A stretch of DNA of 64,000 nt from positions 186,001-250,000 of the forward strand of contig NZ_JARBUT010000004.1 of the NCBI RefSeq assembly GCF_028882275.1, in the 5' to 3' direction. Shown here piece by piece: positions 45,617 through 55,235 of this stretch. Origin of the DNA: Nocardiopsis sp. N85. Lineage in GTDB: Bacteria; Actinomycetota; Actinomycetes; Streptosporangiales; Streptosporangiaceae. Both the position numbers and the translations under genes were made by a program. The notes beneath the pieces are model-generated. The model was not told the DNA's origin, made no database searches, and worked only from the letters and a program-made list of their open reading frames with translations. Position 1 is the stretch's first letter. Each line of letters opens with the position of its first letter.

Positions 45617-46596
45617 TGCCCACCGCAGCCCGCACCTACTGGCTCACCACGAGCTGCCGCATCCGACGCAAAGACCAGTCCCTGCTCATCGAACGCGACC
45701 ACGGCGAGCACGTGCGCATCCCCATCACCGACGTGCGCGACCTCATCGCCTGCAAACCCGTCGACGTCAACACCTCCGTGATCAGCCTGCTCAACCAGCA
45801 CCACATCAACGTCCACCTGCTCGGCTACTACGGTGACTACACCGGATCCCTGACCGCCGCCGACACCGCGACCTCCGGAGAGACCGTCATCGCCCAGGTG
45901 GCGCTGGCCACCGACCCCGAACGGGCCATGCCCATCGCCCGCGACATCGTGCGCGCCACCGCCTTCAACGTCCGCCGCATCATCGACCGGACCCTGCTCA
46001 AGGCCCCCTACACCGTGCTGAAGAACAACACCGAGGACGCACCCGACGCGGCCTCGCTCATGGGCATCGAAGGCAACTTCCGCCGCTCGGCCTGGGAGGT
46101 CCTGGACACCAAACTCCCCGACTGGCTGCAACTGCACGGACGCAGCCGCCGCCCGCCCAAGAACGCCGGAAACGCGTTCATCAGCTACGTCAACGGCATC
46201 GTCTACGCCCGCACCGTGACCGCCCTGCGCCTGACCCCGCTGCACACCGGCATCGCCTTCCTGCACAGCACCATGGAACGCCAACGCCACTCCCTGGCCC
46301 TGGATATGGCCGAGATGTTCAAACCGATGTTCTCCGAACGGCTGCTGCTGCGCATGGCCTCACGCAACCAGCTCAAACCGCACCACTTCGACGTGGACTC
46401 CAACCAGGCCATGCTCAGCGACACAGGACGCAAACTCGTCGTCGCCGCGGTGCGCGATGAGTTCGCGACCACGGTCAACCACCGCGAGCTCAAACGACCG
46501 GTCGCCTACGACGAACTGCTGTACCTGGAAGCCCTCAAAGTGACCCGGGCCTGCCTGGAAGGCGACACCTACAAGCCGTTCCGGATCTGGTGGTGA
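45616..46596 (+). CDS. cas1: Cas1 integrase
   Basis: ATG 45616 overlaps the cas4 stop (TGATG); longer frames upstream are read-through of cas4 DNA. The 326-residue protein has LMGIEGNFRRSAWE (catalytic Glu), FLHSTMERQRHSLALDMAEM (His) and FSERLLLRM, as in type I-B Cas1. It inserts new spacers next to the leader. Confidence 0.97.
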   Translation: MPTAARTYWLTTSCRIRRKDQSLLIERDHGEHVRIPITDVRDLIACKPVDVNTSVISLLNQHHINVHLLGYYGDYTGSLTAADTATSGETVIAQVALATDPERAMPIARDIVRATAFNVRRIIDRTLLKAPYTVLKNNTEDAPDAASLMGIEGNFRRSAWEVLDTKLPDWLQLHGRSRRPPKNAGNAFISYVNGIVYARTVTALRLTPLHTGIAFLHSTMERQRHSLALDMAEMFKPMFSERLLLRMASRNQLKPHHFDVDSNQAMLSDTGRKLVVAAVRDEFATTVNHRELKRPVAYDELLYLEALKVTRACLEGDTYKPFRIWW

Positions 46597-46603
46597 GCCG
46601 ACC

Positions 46604-46867
46604 GTGCACGTTGTGGTCGTCTACGACACCGCCGCCGAACGCAACCCGCAGATCCTGCGGACCTGCCGACTGTACCTGCACCACGTGCAGCGCAGCGTCT
46701 TCGAAGGACAGCTGAGCCCGGCACAGCTCAAACGCTTCGAGCGAGCGGTCAAGGACGTCATCGACGACGGGTACGATCACGTCCTCGTCTACACGTTCCC
46801 GCCGGGGGCTGTCCCGCAGCGTCTGGCGTGGGGCATCACCAAACCCGAGCCGAGTGACATTCTGTGA
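46604..46867 (+). CDS. cas2: Cas2
   Basis: GTG 46604, 7 bp after cas1. The 87-residue ferredoxin-like protein begins VHVVVVYDTAAERNPQILRT and has LYLHHVQRSVFEGQL, typical of Cas2, the structural partner of Cas1. The leader of array C starts 28 bp after its stop. Confidence 0.96.
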   Translation: MHVVVVYDTAAERNPQILRTCRLYLHHVQRSVFEGQLSPAQLKRFERAVKDVIDDGYDHVLVYTFPPGAVPQRLAWGITKPEPSDIL

Positions 46868-46895
46868 GGGAACGGTGATCGTGCTCCGGGACCGG

Positions 46896-46998
46896 TTTTC
46901 AGCGGCGCACCGGGCTCTGCCGCACTACCGGAGGTTCGCTGAAAAATGTGGTCCCAGCGCCCTCGGCGCAAGCCTTGGACCTGCGGCTTTACCGTCGG
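46896..46998 (+). promoter_or_regulatory. CRISPR leader of array C
   Basis: TTTTCAGCG (46896-46904) and CGCTGAAAA (46937-46945) at the same spacing as in the array A leader; the first repeat begins 53 bp later after TTTACCGTCGG. It lies directly downstream of cas2. Confidence 0.75.
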
Positions 46999-48272
46999 GT
47001 CCTCATCGCCCCTGTGAGGGGTAGCAACGCCTGGGCGAGGTAGCCCTCGGCCGCGGGGCCGTCTCGTCCTCATCGCCCCTGTGAGGGGTAGCAACGTAAA
47101 CTGCCCGCCGCCAACGGTCCCGGCTTGAAGTCCTCATCGCCCCTGTGAGGGGTAGCAACATGTCCAACTCCGGCGGAGGGTCGTCCCGCATGGCGTCCTC
47201 ATCGCCCCTGTGAGGGGTAGCAACGCTGGGCGCGGTCTCGTGGGATCAGGCCCGGCACATGTCCTCATCGCCCCTGTGAGGGGTAGCAACAGCTGTGCCG
47301 CCGGCCACGGGGTGCGGCCGTCGTTGTCCTCATCGCCCCTGTGAGGGGTAGCAACCGCTTGCCGATCATCGCGGCCCGCTGAAGGACTTGCGTCCTCATC
47401 GCCCCTGTGAGGGGTAGCAACGCGGTGTCGCCTCGGAGCCACTTGGCCTGAGCTGGGGGTCCTCATCGCCCCTGTGAGGGGTAGCAACCGGGGGACCGGG
47501 ATGCTGAGGGCGTCGTACATCTCGTCCTCATCGCCCTTGTGAGGGGTAGCAACGGCACCTCCGGACACCAGGGCAAGGAGTCCTCCGACGTCCTCATCGC
47601 CCCTGTGAGGGGTAGCAACGGGGCGGAGAGGGTGTGGGGGCCCGGTGCCCGCCACGTCCTCATCGCCCCTGTGAGGGGTAGCAACGAGGAGATGATCAGT
47701 GTGCTTTTAGTGGGGCGGACCGTCCTCATCGCCCCTGTGAGGGGTAGCAACAGGGCCGCCCCTCCGCGTCCGCGAACCTCATCAGCGTCCTCATCGCCCC
47801 TGTGAGGGGCAGCAACCGGGGGACCGGGATGCTGAGGGCGTCGTACATCTCGTCCTCATCGCCCTTGTGAGGGGTAGCAACGGCACCTCCGGACACCAGG
47901 GCAAGGAGTCCTCCGACGTCCTCATCGCCCCTGTGAGGGGTAGCAACGGCACGGGGCCGAGGCGCTCGACCAGCCACGCGGAGTCCTCATCGCCCCTGTG
48001 AGGGGTAGCAACGCACCCGCCCCTCCCCATAGACCCCCCACGACAGGTCCTCATCGCCCCTGTGAGGGGTAGCAACATCCTCGGGACGGTCCCCGACGAC
48101 GAGACCGCCTGGTCCTCATCGCCCCTGTGAGGGGTAGCAACATCGGGTCCCGGACGGCGGCCCTGCGAGGCGCGAAGTCCTCATCGCCCCTGCGAGGGGT
48201 AGCAACTGCACGAACCCGTGGTGACCGTGCAGGAGTGGGCGCGTCCTCATCTCCCCTGCGAGGGGTGGCAAC
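46999..48272 (+). CRISPR. CRISPR array C, 20 repeats
   Basis: Twenty 30-nt repeats from 46999 to 48243 (start), differing from array A mainly in the hairpin loop (CCCCTGTGAGGGG). Spacers are 34-37 nt. Two repeats carry CCCTTGTGAGGGG (47524, 47852), one GGGGCAGCAAC (47787), and the last two have GCG loops and further decay. Spacers 47489-47523 and 47554-47589 recur at 47817-47851 and 47882-47917 with the same variant repeat between them. Confidence 0.97.
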
Positions 48273-48369
48273 ACGGTGAGGGACTCGCCCAGCACCGTTG
48301 CTGGCTTGTCTCTCCACGTGACCTATGGACAACGGCAGTCGTGTGACTGGTGGACGTTAACCTGGCGAG

Positions 48370-49824
48370 GTGGACATCCGTAGCGAGGTAGACGCCCGCC
48401 GCCAGACCGTGCAGCGAGCTCTGGAACCCGGCACCCAAGAGGCCTTCGGTCAGCATTTCACCCCGGCCATCACAGGTGATCTCATGGCCGGGATGCTGGA
48501 CCTTGCCGCTCTCGACGGGACAGTGCGCATCCTGGACCCAGGAACGGGTGTGGGTTCACTCACGGTCTCTTTGATCCACAGACTACGCACTGAGCGCCCT
48601 GACCTGTCGCTTCATGTCACTGCGGTCGAGGTGGACCCTCAGCTCGTCCCACACCTGGCCCAGACTCTGGCTGCTTGCGAAGCGTATGGCCGCGTGAAGA
48701 CCGAAGTGATCACGGAGGACTTCCTCACCTCCGAGGAACCCAGGATGCGCGGGCCGTTCGATCTGGTGATCGCCAACCCGCCCTATGGCAAACTCGCTCG
48801 CAACAGCGATCAGCGCAAGCACACCGCCCTGCGCACCATCGACACACCGAACCGGTACTCCGCCTTTTGGGCAGAAAGCGTCGCAGCCTTGGCACCGGGC
48901 GGACAGATCGTGATCATTGTGCCCCGATCCTGGGCCAACGGCGCCTACTTCACCGCGTTCCGTGAATGGCTGCTGTCGCAGGTCGGTCTCGACAACCTCC
49001 TCGTGTTCGAAAGCCGCGACAGTGTGTTCGCGGATTCTGGTGTGCTCCAAGAGAACGTGGTCGTCTCCATGACCAAGGGGCCACAGAGCCCGACGGTCAC
49101 CATGCACGCTGCCCTCAAGCACGGTGCAGAGGTCGAGCACCGCACCGTACCCTTCGACGTGGTGGTCCGCCCCGAGGACCGCTACAAGTTCGTCCGGTTC
49201 ACCGACGGCGAGGTCGTCGTACCGCCTGCCTCCTCATACACCTTGGCCGATCTCGGCATCACGGCCTCCACTGGCAAGGTCGTGGACTTTCGCAACCGGG
49301 ACCTGTTGACCCCGACCCCGCAACCGGACACGGTACCGATGATCTACCAGGCGCACATCCGTCCGACCGGCGTCGACCACCGGCTTTCCGCGCGGGGCAA
49401 ACCTTCATGGTTCCGTATCGGGATCTCGGCGGCGGACAAGCTGACCGTGCCGGCCGGAACCTACGTGCTCATCAAGCGCTTCTCCTCCAAAGAGGAGAAG
49501 CACAGGGTCGTGGCCGGTGTCTGGGAGAGCGAGGCACCGACCGCATTCGACAACAAGACCAACTACCTGCACTCGGATGGACGAGGGCTGGACCCTGCCC
49601 TGGCGCGAGGACTGGTCCTGTGGCTGAACTCGACCATCCTGGACGATGTCTTTCGCACCTTCAGCGGACACACCCAGGTCAACGCCACCGACTTGCGAAT
49701 CTTGCCTTTCCCGGATATCGACACCTTGGTCCGGCTGGCTCACCTGGCTCCCGATACCATCCCAGGGCAGGATGACCTAGACCGGTTGGTCGACAAGGTA
49801 TTGAGTGAGGCTGATGCGACATGA
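48370..49824 (+). CDS. N6-adenine methyltransferase of a BsuBI/PstI-type system
   Basis: GTG start at 48370. The 484-residue enzyme has FGQHFTPAITGDLMAGML, motif I VRILDPGTGVGSLT (about 57-70) and motif IV DLVIANPPYGKLA (near 135), a gamma-class N6-adenine methyltransferase like M.BsuBI/M.PstI. The second half is the target-recognition part. It overlaps the endonuclease gene by ATGA. Predicted to protect CTGCAG if specificity follows the family. Confidence 0.9.
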   Translation: MDIRSEVDARRQTVQRALEPGTQEAFGQHFTPAITGDLMAGMLDLAALDGTVRILDPGTGVGSLTVSLIHRLRTERPDLSLHVTAVEVDPQLVPHLAQTLAACEAYGRVKTEVITEDFLTSEEPRMRGPFDLVIANPPYGKLARNSDQRKHTALRTIDTPNRYSAFWAESVAALAPGGQIVIIVPRSWANGAYFTAFREWLLSQVGLDNLLVFESRDSVFADSGVLQENVVVSMTKGPQSPTVTMHAALKHGAEVEHRTVPFDVVVRPEDRYKFVRFTDGEVVVPPASSYTLADLGITASTGKVVDFRNRDLLTPTPQPDTVPMIYQAHIRPTGVDHRLSARGKPSWFRIGISAADKLTVPAGTYVLIKRFSSKEEKHRVVAGVWESEAPTAFDNKTNYLHSDGRGLDPALARGLVLWLNSTILDDVFRTFSGHTQVNATDLRILPFPDIDTLVRLAHLAPDTIPGQDDLDRLVDKVLSEADAT

Positions 49825-50762
49825 GCGGGGCGGACCTGCCAACGGCACAACAGATTCTGTCCCGGCTCGGGTTTCCCAAACAACAGACTAACGATCGCTC
49901 CGGGTGGGTGCTGCTTGCCCTTCTCGGCCTGAAGCCCGGTGATCCGTGGTCTGAAGCGACCAATGAGATGTTCACAACCCGCCCCATCATGGACCGTATC
50001 CGGGATGACTGGGGAAAGGACTACGCGCCCAACTCGCGGGAAACCATACGCCGTCAAACCCTCCACCAATTCGTGGACGCAGGACTGGTCGACTATAACG
50101 CCGACGACCCGTATCGTGCGGTCAACTCTTCTAAGAACAACTATCGTATCAACCAGCTCGCCCTGGAACTCATCCAAGCGTGGGATCAGCCCGGAAACGA
50201 CCAGCGACTCAAGGACTACTTGGCCGCACGCCCAGGGCTGATCACCCGCTACAACGCCACCCGAGAGATGAACCGTATCCCTGTCACCTTGCCTGGAGGG
50301 AAAGAGGTCACGCTTTCCCCTGGAGGTCAGAACGTCCTGATCAAGGCGATGGTGGAAGAGTTTTGTCCACGGTACACGCCCGGTGGCGAAGTCATCTATA
50401 TCGGGGATGCTGACGGCAAGGCCACCCATTTTGATGTCGATGGCCTTGGTCGCTTGGGTGTCCAGGTGGACAAGCATGGAAAAATGCCCGACCTGGTCGT
50501 ATATCGAAGAAGCAAGAACTGGTTGTTCCTCATGGAGGCGGCCTCGACGCATGGCCCGGTCGACGGTAAGCGATATGAAGAGCTCCGTAAGCTTTTCAAG
50601 GGATGCACAGCAGGATTGGTGTACGTGTCCTGCTTTCCCGACCGTGCTGTCATGCGCGCTTATCTTTCTGATTTGGCATGGGAGACCGAAGCCTGGTGTG
50701 CGGATACGCCAGACCATATGATCCACCTCAATGGGGATAAGTTTCTAGGCCCGCATAATTAA
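49821..50762 (+). CDS. BsuBI/PstI-family restriction endonuclease
   Basis: The 313-residue protein has an N-terminal winged-helix-like part (SRETIRRQTLHQFVDAGLVD) and a nuclease half with SPGGQNVLIKAMVEEFCPRY, then VIYIGDADGKATHFD and KMPDLVVYRRSKNWLFLMEA, where Asp and Glu fit the PD-(D/E)XK site of BsuBI/PstI enzymes. It follows its methyltransferase with a 4-bp overlap. The pair lies between two CRISPR arrays of the same system. Specificity CTGCAG is inferred from the family. Confidence 0.85.
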   Translation: MSGADLPTAQQILSRLGFPKQQTNDRSGWVLLALLGLKPGDPWSEATNEMFTTRPIMDRIRDDWGKDYAPNSRETIRRQTLHQFVDAGLVDYNADDPYRAVNSSKNNYRINQLALELIQAWDQPGNDQRLKDYLAARPGLITRYNATREMNRIPVTLPGGKEVTLSPGGQNVLIKAMVEEFCPRYTPGGEVIYIGDADGKATHFDVDGLGRLGVQVDKHGKMPDLVVYRRSKNWLFLMEAASTHGPVDGKRYEELRKLFKGCTAGLVYVSCFPDRAVMRAYLSDLAWETEAWCADTPDHMIHLNGDKFLGPHN

Positions 50763-50841
50763 TTGCAAAAATTTCCAGAGGTGATTGGATCTATCGCAAT
50801 TCGATTATTTGAGTGGCGGGTGCCCTAGGGTGTGTGGCGCG

Positions 50842-51002
50842 GTTCTCATTATGCCTGCGAGGGGTAACAACTCGTTGATCCGACACGGGACGTCGTGGCG
50901 GCTAAAGGTCTTTATCGCCCCCGCGAGGGGTAGCAACAAGGTGCCCCGCACCGAGCCCCGCAAGCTACGCTTGTCCTCATCGCCCCTGCGAGGGATCGCA
51001 AA
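50842..51002 (+). CRISPR. Decayed CRISPR array D, three degenerate repeats
   Basis: Degenerate repeats start at 50842, 50908 and 50973, with spacing of 65-66 bp as in the intact arrays and spacers of 35-36 nt. They keep the CCTGCGAGGGGT and CCCGCGAGGGGTAGCAAC cores. No leader precedes them. They are probably the old end of array C, separated from it by the restriction-modification pair. Confidence 0.85.
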
Positions 51003-51706
51003 AATCAAATAGAAGAATGGGATCACCATCGAGAACCTCATGATCACCGCGAAGGTTAACCCAATCAGGGTTTGGTCATATGATCCCAGGTTTGATGAAT
51101 CCAACTCTCGGTGTTACGGGCATGTCATGATCGAGTAGCGGCATGAAGCACGCTTAGCGCTGAGTAGGATTATTATCTTGGCTCTCCCGGCCGCTTTCGG
51201 TCATTCGTTTAGCGAGTTCAAGTTGATTTCGGCCTCTGTTTTTCTTGTTGCAGGATGCGGACGCTTCTCTGATGAGATGAGTCCGCATGCCCTCGTCGTG
51301 TTGCTCCAGTGCAGGGTGTGTACTTTGCGCGCTTGTGACCCATCTTGATGTGGCGGTCGGGGTGGTGTGATCATCCCAGTAAGCAGCGTTTTCCATGGTT
51401 CCGTGCCAAGTCTTGTCAAGGGTGCTGCATGGAAGATAATGGCCTCGTTCTCATGTTCTCCGAAGGAGAAAATGGCCTAGGTTCAAGGGTGCATGGTGTG
51501 AAGTTCCTGGAGTGATCCTGTTGGTGTTCGCGGGAAAGGTGTTTCGTGCGGGGTTTGGCAAATCCAAGTGAATGTGACGTGTGTTGTGAATTTGCACGTG
51601 CATCATCATGTGATGGTGCGCGTTATGAAATATATTTTTCGGATATGCGTTTATTGTCATCCTTCTTGCGCACAACCCTCTTGGAGCCTGCCGATGAGGG
51701 ACTACC
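51003..51706. other. Intergenic, no confident gene
   Basis: About 700 bp of noticeably lower GC before the SARP regulator. An 80-codon minus-strand frame (51154-51396) lacks a ribosome-binding site and family signal. The AT-rich stretch at about 51600-51660 likely holds the regulator's promoter. Confidence 0.35.
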
Positions 51707-54700
51707 ATGCGACTGCGCTTACTGGGATCCATCCGCTTGGGCGAAGGCGACCACGAGATCACGCTCGGCACCGGCAAGGAACGAACGCTCCTGGTATGCC
51801 TGGCCTTGGCCGCCCCAGCCCCGCTGCCACTGGAGACCCTCGCCGAACGCCTCTGGGACGACCATCCCCCGACCGGGTACCGCGCCACCCTGCACACCTA
51901 CATCACCCGGTTGCGCCGCACGATCATCCGCGCCGGAGGCGATCGCCGCACCCTGCTCCACACACCTGAGGGGTACCTGCTTCGGCTCCCGGCTCAGGAC
52001 ACCGACTGGGGGCTCTTCACCCGACTGTGCTCACGCGCCCGAGCCCTGTCCTCCACCTCCGAACGCCGCACAGTCCGCGCATGCCTGGAAAAGGCGTTGG
52101 AGCTGTGGGCGGGCGACCCCATCCCGGAAGTCACCGGACAGTGGGCCGAACGCACCCGCCTGGCACTGCGCCAAGCTCACCAGGACGCCCTGGCCGCCTG
52201 GGCTCACCTCGCCGCCCAGGACCACGACCACGCCGACATCGTGGGAGTCCTGGGAGCGTTCCTCCCCCTCTACCCCTCCGATGAGGTGCTGCACACCCAC
52301 CACATACGCGCCCTGCACACTCTGGGACGCACGGCCGACGCTCTAGCCGTCTACCACCGGCTCAAAGACCATCTCGCCGAACACCTGGGCGTGGACCCCT
52401 CGAGGGAAGCCCGGCGCCTGTTCGCTGCCTTGCTCGCCTCCACCACAGAACCCACCGAACCCCCACTCGCCCGCAGCGAGCCACACGTCGGTATGCCGGC
52501 GTCACCGGTGCGCGACAACCTGCCTCAGGACCCGGCCCACTTCCACGGCCGCACACCTGAAGCACTCCTGCTCACCACACGCCTCACCGATCCGAACACC
52601 GGCACCGCGGCGACGTGGGTGATCAGCGGCATGCCAGGCATCGGCAAGACCGTGCTCGCACTGCACGCCGCCCACCGTGTCAAGAACGCCTTCCCCCACA
52701 CTCGCCTGTACCTGGATCTGCGCGGACACCACGACCGGCTGGAACCGCTGAGTATCGACGACGCGCTCATCGACCTCCTGCGCCTGGCCCGCTTTCCCGC
52801 CGACCGCATCCCCCGCACCCGCGCCGAACGCATTGCTGTCTGGCGCGAGCACACCCGCACCCTGCGCGCCCTCATCGTCCTGGACGATGCCTCTGACACC
52901 GACCAGGTCCTCCCGCTCCTGCCCGCCGGCGACCGATGCGCAACGCTCATCACCACACGCAGGCGACTGCCCGACCTGGACGGCGCCGAACACCTCCCCC
53001 TCCGGCCCCCCTCCACCGCCGAGTGCGCCACGATCTTCTCCATCGCTCTGGGCCGAGACATCGCACAAGACGAAGCCGACACCGTGCAGGAGATCATCGA
53101 CCGGTGCGAACGGCTACCGCTCGTGGTGAGACTGGCGGCCACCACGGCACGCCTGAACCCCACTTGGTCCCTGACCGACGTCCTGCACAGCATCCCCACC
53201 CCCGACGTACCCGCCACTGCGGGATTCCGCCTCGGCGCAGTGGACTTGAGTTCCCTGTTCGCCACCACCCTGGCCGCCCTGCACCCCGACCACCGATACG
53301 CCTTCCTCCAACTGGGGTTGCACCCCACCCGCACTGTGAGCGAACCCATCGCGGCCGCCCTCATCGACCACCACGGCGCCACCGGCGCACTCGCCGCCCT
53401 CGTCGATGCCCACCTCGTGGACGAACCCCGCCCCGGGCGGTTCGCCATGCACGCCTTGGTCAGCGCCTACTCCCACCACACCGCCCTCGACCAGCTGTCC
53501 TCAACCGACATCGACGCCGCCCGGCACCGCATGTACCAGGCCTACCTGGACACCGCCCGCCGCGCCGACCACACCGTGTACCCGCACCGCCCCGGACGCG
53601 ACGACCACGAGAACGCCCTACCGGTGCAACCATGGGACGAGACCCGAGCACTGGACTGGCTGCGCGATGAAACACCGGCCCTGACAGTCATTCTGAGTGG
53701 TGCCCGCACCCACGGGCACCAGGGCATCGCCGACGCCCTGACCCACACGCTGTCCGGGCACATCGACGCCCGCGGACCCTGGCACCACGCACCAGCGCTG
53801 CACAACCGCCTCACCCGACCGGGTGCCGAAGGAGCGGACCCTCGCTCCCGGGCCCGCGCGCATTTCGACCGCGCCCGTGCGCTGCTACGTCTGCGCCGGA
53901 CCGAAGAGGCATTGGGGGAGAACACGGTCGCCCACCGTTTGTGGTCCGGGCTCGAGGATCACCTGGGCCGCGCCTGGGCTGTGGCGCAAGAAGGCATGAT
54001 CCTGTACGTGGCCGACTCCTATGAAGCCAGCCGCAGCCGTTTCGATGAGGCTTTGGAACTCTTCGAGGCCTGCGTCCACCGGCCCGGAATCGTCTTCTCG
54101 CTGCGGGGCCGCGGACTGTGCCACTTCAACTCCAGCGCTTTCCACGAGGCGGTCTCCGACTTCACCGACGCCACCACGGTCCTGGAGTTGGCCCCGGATC
54201 TCCAACTCCTCACCGAGACCCATATCAACCTGGCCGGTGCCTACCACCACCTGGGGTATCACCACCAGGCCTGGGCACTGTGCGAGAGGGCGCTGGGAAT
54301 CGCCCGACGGCGTGGTGACGAGCACAAAGTCGCGCTCACACTGGGCAACATGAGTGAGATCGCTTTGCATCGGGGAGATCCTGAGCAAGCGATCCGCTGC
54401 TTGGAACAGGCGCTCGTGATCTTCCAGGGGTTCGGAGACCGATGGGCCTTGGCCACAGCGCTGTCCAACCTGGGAGTCGCGGAGAACACCGCCGGTCGGC
54501 CCGAACGGGCGCGCACCTATTTCCGACGCAGCCTCGCTCTGGGGGATGCACTCAGCCCTTCCGCCGAGGTCACGTCCCTGATCGGTATCGCTGAACTGGA
54601 GACCGGCGACCCGCACGCCTCCCAACGCTCGCTCAGACGCGCCCTTGAGATCGCACAGCGCCATGGCCTGCGTAAAGAGCGAGCCCAGGCGCTCTATGCC

Positions 54701-54847
54701 TTGGGCGAACTCCTGAACAGGCAGGGCGGTGCCGGGGACGGTCTCGCTCTTCTCCAGCAGGCGGCGGATCTCTTCGGCGAGCTTCGCGCACCCGAGACAC
54801 AGATCCTGGAAGCACTCATCGAGGCGCTGAAACGACCTGTCGAATAA
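51707..54847 (+). CDS. AfsR-like SARP/NB-ARC/TPR regulator
   Basis: The 1046-residue protein has an OmpR-type DNA-binding domain (about 1-95; MRLRLLGSIRLGEGDHEITL), a BTAD domain (about 100-245; LHTHHIRALHTLGRTADALA), an NB-ARC ATPase (P-loop GMPGIGKT near 307-314, LIVLDDASDTDQVLPLLPAG, LITTRRRL) and TPR repeats from about 700 to the end. This is the AfsR/large-SARP plan of actinomycete pathway activators. It is one gene, with two terminators following. The lanthipeptide-like operon 3 kb away is a possible target; this is inference. Confidence 0.92.
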   Translation: MRLRLLGSIRLGEGDHEITLGTGKERTLLVCLALAAPAPLPLETLAERLWDDHPPTGYRATLHTYITRLRRTIIRAGGDRRTLLHTPEGYLLRLPAQDTDWGLFTRLCSRARALSSTSERRTVRACLEKALELWAGDPIPEVTGQWAERTRLALRQAHQDALAAWAHLAAQDHDHADIVGVLGAFLPLYPSDEVLHTHHIRALHTLGRTADALAVYHRLKDHLAEHLGVDPSREARRLFAALLASTTEPTEPPLARSEPHVGMPASPVRDNLPQDPAHFHGRTPEALLLTTRLTDPNTGTAATWVISGMPGIGKTVLALHAAHRVKNAFPHTRLYLDLRGHHDRLEPLSIDDALIDLLRLARFPADRIPRTRAERIAVWREHTRTLRALIVLDDASDTDQVLPLLPAGDRCATLITTRRRLPDLDGAEHLPLRPPSTAECATIFSIALGRDIAQDEADTVQEIIDRCERLPLVVRLAATTARLNPTWSLTDVLHSIPTPDVPATAGFRLGAVDLSSLFATTLAALHPDHRYAFLQLGLHPTRTVSEPIAAALIDHHGATGALAALVDAHLVDEPRPGRFAMHALVSAYSHHTALDQLSSTDIDAARHRMYQAYLDTARRADHTVYPHRPGRDDHENALPVQPWDETRALDWLRDETPALTVILSGARTHGHQGIADALTHTLSGHIDARGPWHHAPALHNRLTRPGAEGADPRSRARAHFDRARALLRLRRTEEALGENTVAHRLWSGLEDHLGRAWAVAQEGMILYVADSYEASRSRFDEALELFEACVHRPGIVFSLRGRGLCHFNSSAFHEAVSDFTDATTVLELAPDLQLLTETHINLAGAYHHLGYHHQAWALCERALGIARRRGDEHKVALTLGNMSEIALHRGDPEQAIRCLEQALVIFQGFGDRWALATALSNLGVAENTAGRPERARTYFRRSLALGDALSPSAEVTSLIGIAELETGDPHASQRSLRRALEIAQRHGLRKERAQALYALGELLNRQGGAGDGLALLQQAADLFGELRAPETQILEALIEALKRPVE

Positions 54848-54933
54848 GTGATGTTTTTTCGGTCGGCCTGTCTGTCTGTACGATGTCCTGTGGACCCTGA
54901 AGTCAAGGTCTAAATGTCCTTTTTGTCCGCAGT

Positions 54934-54971
54934 GGCGGGACGCCCCGTAGCACCGAGGCGTCCCGCCTTTC
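54934..54971 (+). terminator. Terminator after the SARP gene
   Basis: Perfect 11-bp arms GGCGGGACGCC and GGCGTCCCGCC around a 12-nt loop, followed by TTTC. Confidence 0.85.
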
Positions 54972-55037
54972 ATCACACCGAGGGCAGCCCTCTCCCTGGT
55001 TTGCGCTGAGTGGAGGACTGTCCTCTTCGGAGGTGCC

Positions 55038-55145
55038 ATGAAGTACCTGATTGTACTCCACGCAAAGGCATTTTCGGTCCTCCCGCAACGCACTTGGTTT
55101 GTTGCATGGATCGTTTTGCCTGTCCTGGTGGAGCGTTTGTTCTAA
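55038..55145 (+). CDS. Possible 35-residue hydrophobic peptide
   Basis: ATG 55038 is preceded by CGGAGGTGCC, a good ribosome-binding site. The product has a basic-hydrophobic N-terminus (MKYLIVLHAKAFSVLPQRT) and a hydrophobic C-terminus (WFVAWIVLPVLVERLF). It lies in its own transcription space, between a terminator at 54934-54971 and another at 55171-55200. It could be a membrane peptide, a toxin or a signal for the adjoining STAND proteins. Too short to classify. Confidence 0.5.
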   Translation: MKYLIVLHAKAFSVLPQRTWFVAWIVLPVLVERLF

Positions 55146-55170
55146 CCCTTTCGTGACTCCAGAGGGCTCA

Positions 55171-55200
55171 GCCCGTCGCTGCACGCGGCGGGCATTTTTT
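55171..55200 (+). terminator. Terminator after the small ORF
   Basis: GCCCGTCGC and GCGGCGGGC arms with a TGCAC loop, followed by ATTTTTT. Confidence 0.8.
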
Positions 55201-55235
55201 GTGTTCAGGCAGGTCTTGGTCTCATTGTCGGTACT

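Noticed and set aside
27810..46867. CRISPR-associated transposon (CAST) using the Cas proteins for guided insertion
   Set aside because: All cas genes lie outside the transposon ends, Cas3 is intact, and no TniQ is recognised. The element is in an array, not carrying one.
47134..48332. Minus-strand ORFs across array C (and similar ones over arrays A and B)
   Set aside because: They translate the CRISPR repeats (repeated LLPLTGAMRT-like units) and are not genes.
27255..51002. Self-targeting spacers against this window
   Set aside because: I saw no spacer matching another part of the window by eye, but this cannot be excluded without a search allowing mismatches.
51154..51396. 80-codon minus-strand ORF
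   Set aside because: No ribosome-binding site, no family signal and atypical codon use.
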